Source: Azadirachta indica (Eukaryota; Streptophyta; Magnoliopsida; Sapindales; Meliaceae). Taken from it: a stretch of 64,000 nt of DNA. The notes under the pieces were generated by a model. It ran no database searches. It was not told where the DNA came from and worked only from the letters and a program-made list of their open reading frames with translations. This document shows positions 1-12,042 of the stretch, piece after piece. The stretch lies in the NCBI GenBank assembly GCA_022749755.1, contig CM040445.1, positions 1,323,182 to 1,387,181 of the forward strand, read 5' to 3'. How positions within the stretch are numbered: position 1 is the stretch's first letter; each line of letters starts with the position of its first letter. The position numbers and the translations under genes are program-made.

Positions 1-1
1 G

Positions 2-77
<76 letters not shown>

Positions 78-86
78 TGTGTGTGT
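1..86. repeat. Compound microsatellite (CA)n-(GA)n-(GT)n
   Basis: A short CA run (2-10) is followed by an unbroken GA run (11-74) and then a GT run (about 76-86). It lies about 550 bp upstream of the NAC gene start. Length is likely variable between individuals. No coding content is seen from 87 to 510, which is AT-rich promoter-like sequence. Confidence 0.95.
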
Positions 87-516
87 GATGTAATTTTCTT
101 ACAATTACTTTAACAGAAGAAAAATTATAATTTCCATTTTAATTTTTTTTTCTTACATTTTATTTTTAAATTTTTAAATTTTAATATGGAGATATTGGTA
201 GTTTTAGAGGTGGTTTTCAAATAGATATTAAGGTCGAAGGTCATAGTTGAGATGCAGGCCTGCCCCCAGCTATCAAAACTTTTATAATGTATATATATTT
301 TTTATTGAAGGACCCCACAGTTAGTACCTATATTGTGGGTCCCATTTCATAACCCTACCTTCTTTTCTCTCTTTAGTCTTCAGTTTTAGGTGGTTGGCTC
401 TTCTCGAAAGTTTAGGCCCCATCCCTAAGTACACTAATGTCCATGATACCCATTACATTTCAATTTTCATGCATATATATTTTTGGACCATTCATTCTTC
501 TTTCTCCTAACTCCAT

Positions 517-523
517 TATAAAT
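517..523 (+). promoter_or_regulatory. Putative TATA box of the NAC gene
   Basis: TATAAAT lies 120 bp upstream of the first ATG of the NAC gene and is followed by a pyrimidine-rich leader (about 530-615), as in many plant core promoters. Position and sequence fit a TATA box, but the transcription start is inferred. Confidence 0.45.
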
Positions 524-639
524 TATCATTCACTACTGCATTTACGCACACCATCATCCCCCCTACTTCACTTTGTTAACTCTTTGTTTGTTTGTTTAAT
601 TTCCTTTCTGTTTTCTTTATTTGAAGTGCTTCGATCATA

Positions 640-2067
640 ATGCAAGAAGATATGAATCTATCCATTAATGGTCAGTCTCAAGTTCCTCCCGGTTTTCGAT
701 TTCATCCCACCGAGGAAGAGCTGCTTCATTACTATCTCAGGAAGAAGGTCGCGTATGAGAAGATAGACCTCGATGTTATTCGCGAGGTTGATCTCAACAA
801 GCTTGAGCCATGGGACATTCAAGGTAAAATTAATTAATTTCTACCTCTTAACTAAATTTCTGTTCGATAGAGGAATTTCGCTGACTGTTTGATCTTGCAT
901 TTTGATTTTGATTTTGATTTTGTAGACAAGTGCAAAATAGGATCCACGCCGCAGAACGATTGGTACTTTTTCAGTCACAAGGATAAGAAATATCCTACCG
1001 GGACTAGAACAAACCGTGCGACGGCAGCCGGATTCTGGAAGGCCACCGGCCGGGACAAGATCATTTATAGTGGATTTAGAAGAATTGGATTGAGGAAGAC
1101 TCTTGTATTCTACAAAGGACGAGCTCCGCATGGACAGAAATCTGACTGGATTATGCACGAATACAGACTAGATGAAAGCAACCATGATATAAATGTAAGA
1201 GACTTCCGGCCGTCTATTTAAATAATATATACATATGTATTTTTTTTAATATGTGCTTTTATAATATAATAATTTCCTAATTCCTCACTAATTGATCAAA
1301 TTAAACAGTCCAATTCCATGGGAGAATCCATTCCTGAAGATGGTTGGGTGGTTTGCCGGGTATTCAGAAAGAAAAATTATCAGAAAACCCTAGAGAGCCC
1401 TAAAAGCTCGTCAACTTCTCCGGATTCCAAGTCGCAGATGATTAGTTCAAGCAACGACTCAGTTCTCAATCAAATACTTCTATACATGGGAGGAGGAAAT
1501 TGCAAAATGGAGAACGAATCAAACAACAACGTGAACATCTCCAACAACAATACCAACAACAACATGAGATTTCTGACTGCAAATAACAACAACAGCCTCT
1601 GCGAGTTACTGCAGGAAAGATTCATTCATCTCCCAAGGCTGGATAGTCCAACTCTACCTTCAATTCCAATCAGTAATTCCCCATTTGATCAGGATCGTAT
1701 GTTCAAATCATGTTATCAGTCGGTTGATGATATACTGACGGAAACTGAGCCCGCAAACTCAGTTCATCAGGAGAACAAAGCTGGGCCAAATGACTGGGTT
1801 ACGCTCGACAGGCTTGTGGCGTCGCAGCTTAATGGTCAAGTAGATAACACATCAAAACAATTATCATGCTTTACTGAGGCTAACGCGGTTTTCAGCAGTC
1901 TTTGTCCAAGTGATGACATACAAATATCACATCTAAATACTTCAGTACAGAGATCAAATCAAGGTTCTACACAAGTCTATAGCAACGAGAATGATCTATG
2001 GAGCAGCTTCACTAAATCAGCATCATCCCCATCATCATCAGATCCATTATGCCACCTGTCGGTATAA
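640..2067 (+). CDS. NAC transcription factor, NST1/NST2/SND1 type (secondary wall thickening)
   Basis: Three exons: 640-823, 926-1194 and 1309-2067, with GT..AG introns of 102 and 114 bp, giving 403 aa. A second in-frame ATG at 652 would give 399 aa. The NAC domain covers about residues 15-170: it opens with [19 protein letters not shown], has the DNA-binding block WKATGRDK, and ends at [13 protein letters not shown]. The C-terminal half is Asn- and Ser-rich and carries [12 protein letters not shown], with the final [11 protein letters not shown] block I associate with NST proteins. In Arabidopsis NST1, NST2 and SND1 switch on secondary wall synthesis in fibres and anther endothecium; this role is inferred by family. 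The NAC domain is also near SOMBRERO/BEARSKIN root-cap factors, but the C-terminal blocks favour NST. The NAC intron positions are the usual ones. No lesion is seen. Confidence 0.9.
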
Positions 2068-4090
2068 CAGCAAGCAGCATACATAGAAGAAAAAGCTCCG
2101 GAAGTCTAGGTATATAATTTGTGATAGAGATATATATATAATATACGTGTATTTGCATAAATAAATGAGATGGGTTGGCATATAATTTGTCAACAATTAT
2201 CTTTTCCTTGGTAACAATATCGTCGTTTTGGCCTTAGGTGGTGCCGTGACAAGAGCTTTCTACCTGTAATCATAACCAAATTGCTTAAGGTCTTACCCTA
2301 TTTCGTTAACCATATTGAAAAAGCTTGACAAGTTAATTATGGCAGATTGCTGACTTTAAAGTAAGATTCTGGGGTCTCACAACACATGCATATATAATGA
2401 TAAACGATACCCACTTGGCTGGGACACATTGGTAAGAGGTCATTCCATATAATCAATTTGTTATTGTGTTGTCGAAGATTAAGAGTGAGATTTTGGTGTC
2501 TCACCTAACGTACCGTATGAGGAGATAGACATGGGAAATAAAGTTGACTAACTTTTCATCACACAGATAAGATATGGGAAAAAAAAGATTCGCTACACGA
2601 CAATATATTACATATATATATATATATATATAATTTCCCACCGAGAATCCATCATTAGGATACTACTAGTACTAGTCTATTGCTCTTATATCACTAATAT
2701 GCACACACGCCATTGTCTTCATTTATTTTAATAAATAAAGCAACTTCAACATTACGATATGCATATAGCATGGAAGTTTATAGGTTGTTATGCCACATAT
2801 ATCGACACTTCTAACTAGGGCTAGGCTACCTAGGGATCATATTTTATCTAACAACTATCTGCACGTGTATGCACCCACGTGCAATTTCTCTCCTTGTGTC
2901 TAAACTAGCTGGGTCAACTGTAAGAGGATATATACACACACACACACACATTTAGTAGCATATTTAATTTATATATTTTATATTATATATGTATATATAT
3001 TATCCTTAGTAGTACTAAAATTTGAAATTAACCACAACCTCGCGCCTTAATTAAAGTGTATTATCCATCGTTAATGAGAATATATATGTTGTATATTCAA
3101 ATATACAAATAATTTATACCTATATATATGAGTGTGTGTGTGTATATATATGTATATATGTGAATGCATGTAGGTCTAAATTACAATGAACGTACAGTAT
3201 ATTAATGTCTCCAAAAGCAACAATTAGCACAGAGAATAAAAGGGAAATACGGTAGGCAGCTTCTTTTTCACAAACTAGAACAGGAATTAATTAATGTACC
3301 CAAATGACCATGTCGATATATGGCTGCAGTGTTTGCAATATCACAAGCTTCAAAATTAAATCGATGAAGTTTCCCCATAAATCGAAAAGGACTTTTAGGG
3401 AAGAAGAAATGGTTGTAAACAATTTGACTAATAAGGTAATAGTTCCATCTAAGATGACAAAATGCTGACTAGAGACGTCAATAACCAAATATGATCTATT
3501 ATCACTTTCAAATTAATTTGACTGTGCATTGGTTAACTATTATAACGAAACTCAACCAAAGATGTTGAGATCATGAGAGCCCAGTGTCTTTAACATGTAC
3601 ATAAAACATAATAAACAAGATACTAAATTGTTGTCATGCTTGCATACAAATTAATGTCAATTTTATTGGTTTTCTTGTGCCGTAATCAATGTCAAGAGCC
3701 ATCTAAGTAGGCAAATTCTTCTTCTTGTTGATATATATATATACGTGCACATGCACTTCGCTTCTTAATTATATTATTAGTGTGATTAAGAAGCATAATT
3801 TTCGATCATATTGTCATCATAATTCATACAAACGTTTAAAGCAATTAATCAATTAATAGCAATATTAAATATTGTTAGTGACTGTGTGTTGTCAATTTGT
3901 ATACAAGAATAACTTTTCGTGTGGTGCTTTCTTTACCCATATTCCTCAATTCATAACGCGAATTGACGTACGGCTAAAATCATCGGCTAATACTGAATGT
4001 TTGACAATTGACTTATAGGGTACAACCAAAGAGATTAGGTACAGCCTACAGGTGATGCATAACGATATATTTCTTCTAGAAGGAAGCCGC

Positions 4091-4125
<35 letters not shown>

Positions 4126-4947
4126 GTATATCTTGGAAGCTAATCAGGAAAAGAAGGCTCGGATTGATCTGCTATATATACTGTGCTTCTGTTGTAATTT
4201 TGCAAGTGCGCTAATTAAAGTATTTTTTAAACATTATTTATTTATTTATTTTTTTGAAGAATATCGTTTCTACGTTTACTTGTTTGGTGAATGATTTAAC
4301 TAATGACATAATTAGTTGTAGGTAAGTGTAAATTCACCAGACGACAGTCAAAATGCAGCAGAGACGAAAGAAGATCGCAATCAGAACATCAAATAAATCA
4401 GGCCACGACACCAAGAGATGGAATTAATTAAGTAAAGAAGATGCCAACTCTAAACCCATTCAATAAAATGTCACGACTATCATTGATCAAACTCTCACAA
4501 AGTCCTAAAAAGTTGGCTTTAATGTCATGAGAAATTAAGAAAATATTTCTGAATCGGTGAATCTCGTTAATTAATATGTATATATATATATATATATATG
4601 TATATGTATATGTATGTATTAAAAAAGACAGGCATGTTAGCTGAAATAGCCAGCCAACTGCCCTTTAATAGCATTAATGAGTGAACTAAGCGCTGGAAAA
4701 AAATATAAGGCTCTGGATTGCGGCTGTTTCAACTTTCAAATTTCTCACGACTTAATTTGTATATACATATATGTTTATAATTAGTTAGCTAGCCGTAATC
4801 AACTGACAATTAATAATTGGTAATATATTATATCCTTACTCGAACAAAGTAATTCGAAACAATAAAATAAAATAAAATCTAGAGATCATGAAGGAAGGGA
4901 GTTCCATGATATATATGATTTCATTGTGAGTTGAAAGACTTGGATGA

Positions 4948-4993
<46 letters not shown>

Positions 4994-5112
4994 AGTGTAA
5001 ATTTTGATTGAAAAATCAAGGATGCGTGAGTGAACAAGAATGGGATATTTGGAAAAAGAACAAAAATAGGCAAATGAAATTAAAACTGCAGCCCATTCAT
5101 TAGCAACTACAC

Positions 5113-5152
<40 letters not shown>

Positions 5153-5427
5153 ACATCCACATGTGACGGTAGGTAAGTGGGATATATATCAAACGTATTC
5201 TTATTATTATAATTAATTAAATTTTGTGATAATATTGGACGCGCTTTTGCGAGTTGAGTTCTCTCTTTCATATATATTAAGTGATCTTTTTTGAGTGTAG
5301 ATGTTTAATTTTGTTGTCCACAAATGAATCTCTTTGATCTAAAATTGTTTGGAGTCAACTTGCATTCAGTGCACTTTAATACAGTGTATAGTTCAATATA
5401 TATGTTAAATATTGAACGCCATACAAA

Positions 5428-5461
<34 letters not shown>

Positions 5462-6463
5462 TACGAGACATAACAAATTAATTCAATTATATGAAACTCG
5501 ATCGCCGTTTGGAAGAAATTAATATACAATTATTTTGTAAATTAATACGGCAGGGAGGTTGTGGGAAAGATGAGTAATAAGGACCACATAAGTAAATGTC
5601 TGGTATCGTAATGGTAGCTGATCAATTGGAAGAAAGTAGTGATTAATAGTTTGATGGGAAAAAGGAATGTCACCAAATTCCCTATCTGCCTACCTATTCT
5701 ATATATATAGGGTAGAGCGCCCACATTCTTATATATATTAGAAATTAATTAATATATGATATAAGATTACTGTTAAGACATTTAGTGAAAAAGGCGGCCT
5801 CTAATTATATATATGTGTGTGTGCGTAAAAGTTTTAGTTGATATTATATATGTTAGTGGGTATCTATCTTCCATCACCAACTGCATTTGAAATTGATATA
5901 TAGCTTCTGAATTTCTAATTCACAAATTTTAAAGAATTATCACGTTTCCAATTACGATGAAAACTGTATATATAAAATATATAATTGGTAAATAATTCCT
6001 GAATTTTATTTTATTTTTTGCCCTTTCGGGCAATGTAACAATAAAAAAAAAAAAAAAAACACAAGAAAACAAACGCATGCAAGCCTTATTGATTTGAACT
6101 ATCTTTGTTTCATATGTGTGTGTGTGTGTATATATATATATACTGATTATTTAAAATACTAGGAAACATATAATTTGCGTTTAACTGTCTGAAAAAATTA
6201 AAGTGAGCAATATGTTAAAGCAACATCATTGTCGTCCAAGAACATATAATGAAAGTATAATAGATATATATGTGTGTGCGTGTGTTGTGTGTATGTCCAC
6301 AATAAGGTATATATTCGGTCGTATCACATATATAAAATTATTAATAATATTCACGCCAAGCATTTTGTTCAAAGTGCACAAATTTTGTCGTTGAAAACTT
6401 TGAAATATTATAGTTGAAGCACAACATGTCTCCAACCAATCAAATTCTTAACATTAATTTGAA

Positions 6464-6495
<32 letters not shown>

Positions 6496-7206
6496 ATATT
6501 AAAAAGCCATTTAACACTTTCCCCTTCGACCAGTAGGTACAATCAACCATGAATTTCTATCATTTTTATTTTTTGAAAATTTAGTTTGGTGACTGGTGAG
6601 GCTATTCATTCATACTCGGATATTGGATGCCATAACAAAAGACGTTAGAGAGAATTTTATCTTAGTCCTTAACCTTTTATAAAATTATATTCAACTTCAT
6701 TTTATTTTATTAATCTCCTTTGTTAAATTTAGAAAAAAAAAAAGCCAAAAAAAAACACATTTCTTTTCATCATAATTTCACCTTGTTTAACCTTTTATCG
6801 GCCTTCACATTATTCTTCTCTCACTATATACATATATATGTATATTTAAGAGAATGGGCTTCTATATATCCAAGGACGAAAGTGAGATAAAACATAAAAT
6901 TTTTGAGAAATTTTTATATTGCAAAATCAAACTTGTTGACTAAAGTGAAATTGCAGCAACAGCAATAGCAACCAGTCGCATGACAATGAAAATGGTGGGT
7001 CTAACAAAAACTCCGGGGGTTTACCGACAGCCCCCAGAAAAAAAGTCAAGAGAGAAATTATTAACCCTAATTTACATTTTTAGGTCTTGTGAAGTTATGA
7101 TTGTAACGTACATGTTACGAAGATAAAGATCATATTTTTCTTTTAATTTAATTGTGTCAATCACACGTCTTAATCTTTGTATTTAAATAATAGGATTTAT
7201 ATAATA
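2068..7206. other. Intergenic, AT-rich, no gene recognised
   Basis: I find no reading frame resembling a known protein here. The stretch holds many simple repeats: (TA)n at about 2613-2631 and 4579-4598, (CT)n at about 4096-4122, (GT)n running into (AT)n at about 4949-4992, (TAA)n at 5429-5459, and an A-run at about 6042-6058. The short open frames are built on these repeats and are not convincing genes. Confidence 0.7.
5429..5459. repeat. Trinucleotide microsatellite (TAA)n
   Basis: Ten uninterrupted ATA/TAA units lie in intergenic sequence. They create a spurious poly-tyrosine frame on the minus strand. Confidence 0.9.
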
Positions 7207-7210
7207 TATG

Positions 7211-8005
7211 TTAGGAAAAAGGATATGCAGTTTTTTAAAATTTAATTTAAAATTTGATTTAATGTAATCATTAATTATAATAATTTTAAAAATATTCATA
7301 CAATTCTAATTTATTTTAAAATAATTATTATATCCTATAGTAATAGTTATTTAACAACAATTATTATTAAACCTCTAAAATTATAATAAAATAAATATAT
7401 TTATTAAAATTACATTAATAAAATAAATACAATATTATTTTATAATTTATTAATAATGCAACATTTATGAACATATCATAAATTTAAATATTTTATAAAT
7501 AATATAAATAATACTTGTTAATATGTTATATCTAAAATATAAATTTTTTTATTTTACAATATGCTAACAATTTAATATGAATTAAGTATTAGAAAAATAA
7601 ATAAAATAAATCATAAATAAATATTAATATATAAATAAATATACTGTAGTACAATACTTATAAATATATTACAATTTATATTATACGTAGATAAAAATAT
7701 TTTATATATTTATATATATATATAACATAAATAAACAAAATATATTATTTATTATATGTATAATTTTTATAATATATTTAAATATTATATTGTTAATGTA
7801 CTATTTATTAATGCATTTTTTACAAAATATATTATATTTTGTCAAAATTTAAAAATTTAATAATAATTTTTATTGAATAATTATTGCTTATAAGTGTATA
7901 ATCATTATTTTAAAATAAATTAGGATTTGTGTGAGTTTTTTTAAATTATTAATATTAATTAGTGCATTAAATCTAACCTTAAGAACTTATATGTTTTTTC
8001 CTTAT
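7211..8005. mobile_element. Probable non-autonomous foldback DNA element, about 0.8 kb
   Basis: The two ends are imperfect inverted copies over roughly 150 bp. The left arm (from 7211) opens TTAGGAAAAAGGATATGCAG. The reverse complement of the right arm (from about 8005 down) opens TAAGGAAAAAACATATAAG. Further in, both arms share CTAATTTATTTTAAAATAAT (left about 7306-7325, right about 7904-7923) and an AATTATTATTAAA block. The interior is very AT-rich and has no coding frame, so any transposase would have to come from elsewhere. I could not find a clean target-site duplication, so the exact ends are uncertain. Some of the match could reflect AT bias, although the shared 20-mer argues against chance. 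Confidence 0.55.
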
Positions 8006-8829
8006 ATATTAATTAAATTTTAACCAAACCATGCGAATGCGATTACACTAATGAGTTATGAATAGTATATTGGTGTTTATTTGTTAAATAAGATAATACC
8101 CACGTTTTTATTTTTTAATTATTACTTTTATTATTTATTAATTAATTTGTTGGGAGAAACCGATCTCTGATTCTTTCTTTAATTTGATAGAATTGATTTA
8201 TTGTTAGGTTAGGTACGTGGGACCAAAATATAAGGAGAGAAGTAACATCTGTGAAAGAATATTACTATAATTATTATGAATGTTTGTGTATAAATTGACA
8301 GAGTTTTGAGTTGGGAAGTTAAACCCAATTGTTGAAAAATGAGGTATTGAAAATTGTTTTTTAACTAGACGTTAAAAAAAAGTCAAAAAGATACTTCTTT
8401 TTTTTTTTTTTCCCCTCTTTTTTCAGGTTGAAGCCTTTTGGAATTGCTATTTATACTAATTCAAAACTATGAACAATGAAGTGAAATTTAACTAACTATG
8501 ATGGTGAAATATTTTTGTCATGGCATGATTAGGTCTGCAAAACATGTGTAGGTAGAGCCCATGGGCCTATCATATTTTGACAACTGAGCGAAGTTGAAGC
8601 CCAACTCTATATTCAATGAATGGAGAGAATCTGAAAAATATTTTTCTGAAAACAAAACAAAAAAGGATACAACAGCAATTCTACTTCTAAGCTTCAAAAT
8701 GGTACATCCAAATTCTTTCTACTTTAAATCTTTCTGCTTCAAACTTTCGAATTTAGCTGTAATGTTTGTAAACAAGAATATATATATATATGTTGCAATG
8801 ATGTGAGCGTTTCTGAGGCATTTCTATAC

Positions 8830-8857
8830 GATGATGATGATGATGATGATGATGATG
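8830..8857. repeat. Trinucleotide microsatellite (GAT)n
   Basis: Nine uninterrupted GAT units in noncoding sequence. Confidence 0.9.
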
Positions 8858-9921
8858 GGAGGCAAATAGAATTTTAAGTTTTCTCAGTGCATGTCAATCT
8901 AACCATAAATGTTTTAACCAAGTATGTTCCTGTACTAGCCCACCGCCTGAAATCTGACTCACTTGAGAAGAAATCTCATAATAGAATCTTTTACCCAGGG
9001 GCCCTTCTCAAGCTCAAGGCTCAAGGTTGGTTTCTCGATAGACTTTGGAAAAGTACTTATAATAGACTAAAACCAACTTCACTGAACTAAGCTAAATCCA
9101 CGGCTGTGAACAGAAACCCATCTGTCTTTGTAGATTGACTACATTCGTACGTAAGTTGTGTTAACATTCTTCACCACATAAGATCAGTCCTTCAGTTGAT
9201 TCAGATTTCAGAATGACTACCATGAATCAAGATTACTCACAAGCAAACAGAATCAGCCCTCAATGGTGCTAAAGATTACAAGCACACCCATCACGTTATC
9301 TACAAATTAAACTTGGGACTCTCAGCACTTGAAGGAAAACCAATTTATCTGAGAAAATGAAAATTTTGGCAACTCACTAAGTGACCATATATACTTGCAG
9401 AAATAACTTGAACAACTATAAAATGAAAAATCAGAATCAGCAAATTTATGATCTAGTGATTCTAGTCTTCACAGTTCTAGAGTTTAAAAATCAATGATTT
9501 TTGTCTTATGTTTAGAGATAAATACAAGCTTCTTCCCTTGAGCATAAACTTCCATATTAATCACCTATAGAAAACGATTTTACAAACATTGGCAGTGCAG
9601 TTATGACAGTCTGACCTCTCTAATCTGTTTGACAAACTTCTTTCTACACAATTGTCTGGTCTCAAGCAACAAAAAATAGTCTTTCTAGCACTACGATATC
9701 TACTCTTTAGAACAACAACATTATTCACCACAGATTGTCATAACTAATCAGCAATCATCACTAATATAAATCCAAAACCATTTTTTAAGTGTAATAAGCA
9801 CAATGTTACTTAGTATGCTCCGCATGAAAATTTGATTAAAGCATGCATTGTGATAGTAAATAGTATTGGCAACGCTAAATTATCGAAATGCAACCCAGAA
9901 ACATTTTGCACAAAAGCAGAG

Positions 9922-9971
<50 letters not shown>

Positions 9972-9976
9972 ACAGG

Positions 9977-10001
9977 TTCAGCACTATATCTTCAATTCAA
10001 C
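9977..10001 (+). repeat. Left copy of a 25-bp exact direct repeat flanking the glutaredoxin gene
   Basis: The 25 bases, starting TTCAGCACTATATC, recur exactly at 12018-12042, 2041 bp to the right. The matched stretch is not a simple repeat. Sequence outside both copies does not continue to match. Confidence 0.85.
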
Positions 10002-10131
10002 TTGGAGAGAGAAATATAACAGGTTTTTATCATTTTCAGTACATATTCAACCAAGTAAACTGATATTTCTTACTATGATAATATATAATTAAAACATCCA
10101 TGAACAGAGGAACACATACTAATAGAAATAT

Positions 10132-11076
10132 TCAGCTACAAATAGGGCAAAGAACTAACCCATTTTCATTACATTCGGGACATCTCACCACAACACTTTT
10201 CCCCAGCTTCTGCTCCATATCTTCCTTCACATTCATCACCATTTTACAGCTTCCATTGCACCGGAAACACGGCAAGAACCTCACATCTCCACACCCTTCA
10301 CACATTCCCTTCAATTTTCTCTTCGGAATTCCTTCAATCAATTCGCTGAACCATCCTTCTTCGACCATTCTCAAAATCTCTTCCGCCCCGCCCATGTATC
10401 TGCCTTTCACAAACACCCTTGGCGGCACAATTTCTTCTCTTTCTTTATTCTTCATCAATTCCCTCAACTCTTCCTTGAATCCTCGATCCATTGAAATATC
10501 TCTCTCGCAAATCACTACACCAAAATTTTCCATGACTGACTTCACCGCATTGCAAGCTTCGAATGTTTTCCGAATTCCTCTCAAAGTCGTCGTGTAAATC
10601 ACCACCTTGTTTTCCCCATTTGGTGGGCATAATCTCTCGAACTTATCCAGAACGTTCTTGTTCTTGCAAACTCTAAGAACATTATTCTTTTGAAGCGGCC
10701 TCAGAACGCTGGAATCTTCGTCGTTTTTGATCAGATTGGGGTTTGAATTTTCTTTCTTTTGGCCTTTGATCTTCGGACAGAAACGAAAACTGCTGTCAGT
10801 GTCCAAACCGGACATGAGTTCCCAGGAGTTAATGACTTCTGGGTCGGACCGGAGGGGTTTCGGTTCTGTTAGTGGGCTGGGGAAAATGGAGCCGAGGGTA
10901 AACCTCGTTGGTGGGGTCGGCGGAGTGGTGGCGGTGGGCTGAGGAGACGGCGGGTCAAGATTGAGAAGGCCGTAAGTGGTGGAAGTGAGTGAGACAATGT
11001 GTTGACTCAGCGCTGAGCTACCGAGTTGAGTGAACTCGTCTTCTTGATTCAGCAGATTTGATGAAACACAACCCAT
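10132..11076 (-). CDS. Glutaredoxin-domain, Cys-rich C-terminal family protein
   Basis: Single exon, 314 aa, as usual for this plant family (At5g39865/At1g64500-like). The protein starts MGCVSS, a typical N-myristoylation and palmitoylation signal, so membrane attachment is likely. Residues about 1-150 are Pro- and Ser-rich and probably disordered. The glutaredoxin-like fold spans about 155-255, from VVIYTTTLRGIRKTF through VPPRVFVKGRYMGG to the EGWFSELIEGIPKR helix. The classical CPYC/CGFS active site is absent: the position reads TTLRGI, with the only nearby cysteine in FEAC. A C-terminal Cys-rich tail with four CxxC or CxxxC motifs (CEGCGD, CFRCNGSC, CPECNEN, CPICS) probably binds zinc. 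Enzymatic thiol reduction is therefore doubtful and the cellular role is unknown. It is transcribed divergently from the IQD gene, with 1.3 kb between the starts. Confidence 0.92.
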   Translation of the reverse strand: MGCVSSNLLNQEDEFTQLGSSALSQHIVSLTSTTYGLLNLDPPSPQPTATTPPTPPTRFTLGSIFPSPLTEPKPLRSDPEVINSWELMSGLDTDSSFRFCPKIKGQKKENSNPNLIKNDEDSSVLRPLQKNNVLRVCKNKNVLDKFERLCPPNGENKVVIYTTTLRGIRKTFEACNAVKSVMENFGVVICERDISMDRGFKEELRELMKNKEREEIVPPRVFVKGRYMGGAEEILRMVEEGWFSELIEGIPKRKLKGMCEGCGDVRFLPCFRCNGSCKMVMNVKEDMEQKLGKSVVVRCPECNENGLVLCPICS

Positions 11077-11348
11077 TTTGTAGATTTGTCTTTGTCTGGT
11101 TTTGAAAATTTAACAGAGAGAGGTTGAAGAAATAGGAGAAAAGACTTTTTATGGAGGTGGGAAATTTTAATTTTTAAATTGATATTAATATTAATGTTAA
11201 TGTTATCAATTAAAGAAGGTTGTCAATTAATTATGAGTGTCATTAACATGTCAGATTTCAGTTCATTCAATTTTCAAAAACTTTTATGGGAACTGTTCTG
11301 GTACTCGAGGTTTGGGCGCTAAAATTTAATTCAAATTAAATGCTGTGC

Positions 11349-11354
11349 CACGTG
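11349..11354. promoter_or_regulatory. G-box CACGTG
   Basis: A palindromic CACGTG lies 273 bp upstream of the glutaredoxin ATG in the divergent promoter. A second copy is at 11945-11950. G-boxes bind plant bHLH and bZIP factors; occupancy here is not known. Confidence 0.5.
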
Positions 11355-11437
11355 GAGCGTCATGGTGAGTAAATTCGGGTTGCAATAAACTTGCTAAGTG
11401 GTAAGTTTATGTTGCGTCACTGGCGCTTCTGCCGCAC

Positions 11438-11528
11438 TGGGCCCTAGCTGCGTAACTTGGTCCATTTGTGGGCCTGAGCACAATTAATATGGCCCATTTA
11501 CAGCCCAATAATTGAGTGTGCATGGGCC
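11438..11528. promoter_or_regulatory. Cluster of five site II (TGGGCY) motifs
   Basis: TGGGCC occurs at 11438-11443, 11469-11474 and 11523-11528. Its complement occurs at 11491-11496, and the complement of TGGGCT at 11502-11507. That is five motifs in 91 bp in the intergenic region shared by the glutaredoxin and IQD genes. Site II elements bind TCP factors and are known in promoters of growth- and housekeeping-type plant genes. Which of the two genes is controlled is unclear. Confidence 0.55.
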
Positions 11529-11887
11529 GGATTTCTCTGCAAGTGCAGGCAAAGTCTGATGCCAAGCCGAAAGGATTAATAACATCACTGCCTGGAAATT
11601 GGCGAACACAGAATTAATTTTGCAGAAACAGAAATAAATATTATATTTATAAAATAATATTTAGCTTGGAATAAGAAATCGTTTTCTGTTTTTGTTGCAA
11701 CAATAGCCTATTGACATTTTATATTATATTCATATTGGAAAGTAGAACAGAGGATCGACACAGTTTTGATCAGCTACGGGGAAATGAAGCCAGCCAACTC
11801 TTCTCAGCTACCCAGAAAGCAGAAACAGGATTCCTCTTCAAAGCAACGGTCTAAGTTTTCAATTTTGGTCTTCGAGGTAAATTCAAC

Positions 11888-11896
11888 TATATAAAA
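11888..11896 (+). promoter_or_regulatory. Possible TATA box upstream of the IQD gene
   Basis: TATATAAAA lies about 510 bp before the IQD start codon, so a long leader or a leader intron would be needed. The assignment is tentative, because AT-rich promoters give such matches often. Confidence 0.3.
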
Positions 11897-12017
11897 CCTT
11901 ACATGAATTTAATCTCATATTTGTCTTGTAGCTGCTGATCATAACACGTGAAACCCAAATGGGTTTGGTCAGTTACATTATTAAATATCAAAATGAAAGC
12001 TCAATCAATCAAAAGGC

Positions 12018-12042
12018 TTCAGCACTATATCTTCAATTCAAC
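12018..12042 (+). repeat. Right copy of the 25-bp exact direct repeat
   Basis: Identical to 9977-10001. The copy lies in the presumed leader or promoter of the IQD gene. Together the two copies bracket the intronless glutaredoxin gene. Confidence 0.85.

Larger units (their letters stand above)
8006..10131. other. Intergenic, less AT-rich, no gene recognised
   Basis: Base composition is closer to transcribed sequence from about 8600 to 9800, and there are open frames of 60-86 codons at 8594-9090, but none resembles a known protein. It may include a long 3' end of the glutaredoxin gene or a noncoding transcript. It contains (GAT)n at 8830-8857, (TA)n at about 9926-9962, and one copy of a 25-bp repeat at 9977-10001. 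Confidence 0.6.

Noticed and set aside
8594..9090. Two consecutive open frames (70 and 67 codons) that could be exons
   Set aside because: The translations show no family motif and the junction has no convincing donor-acceptor pair in phase.
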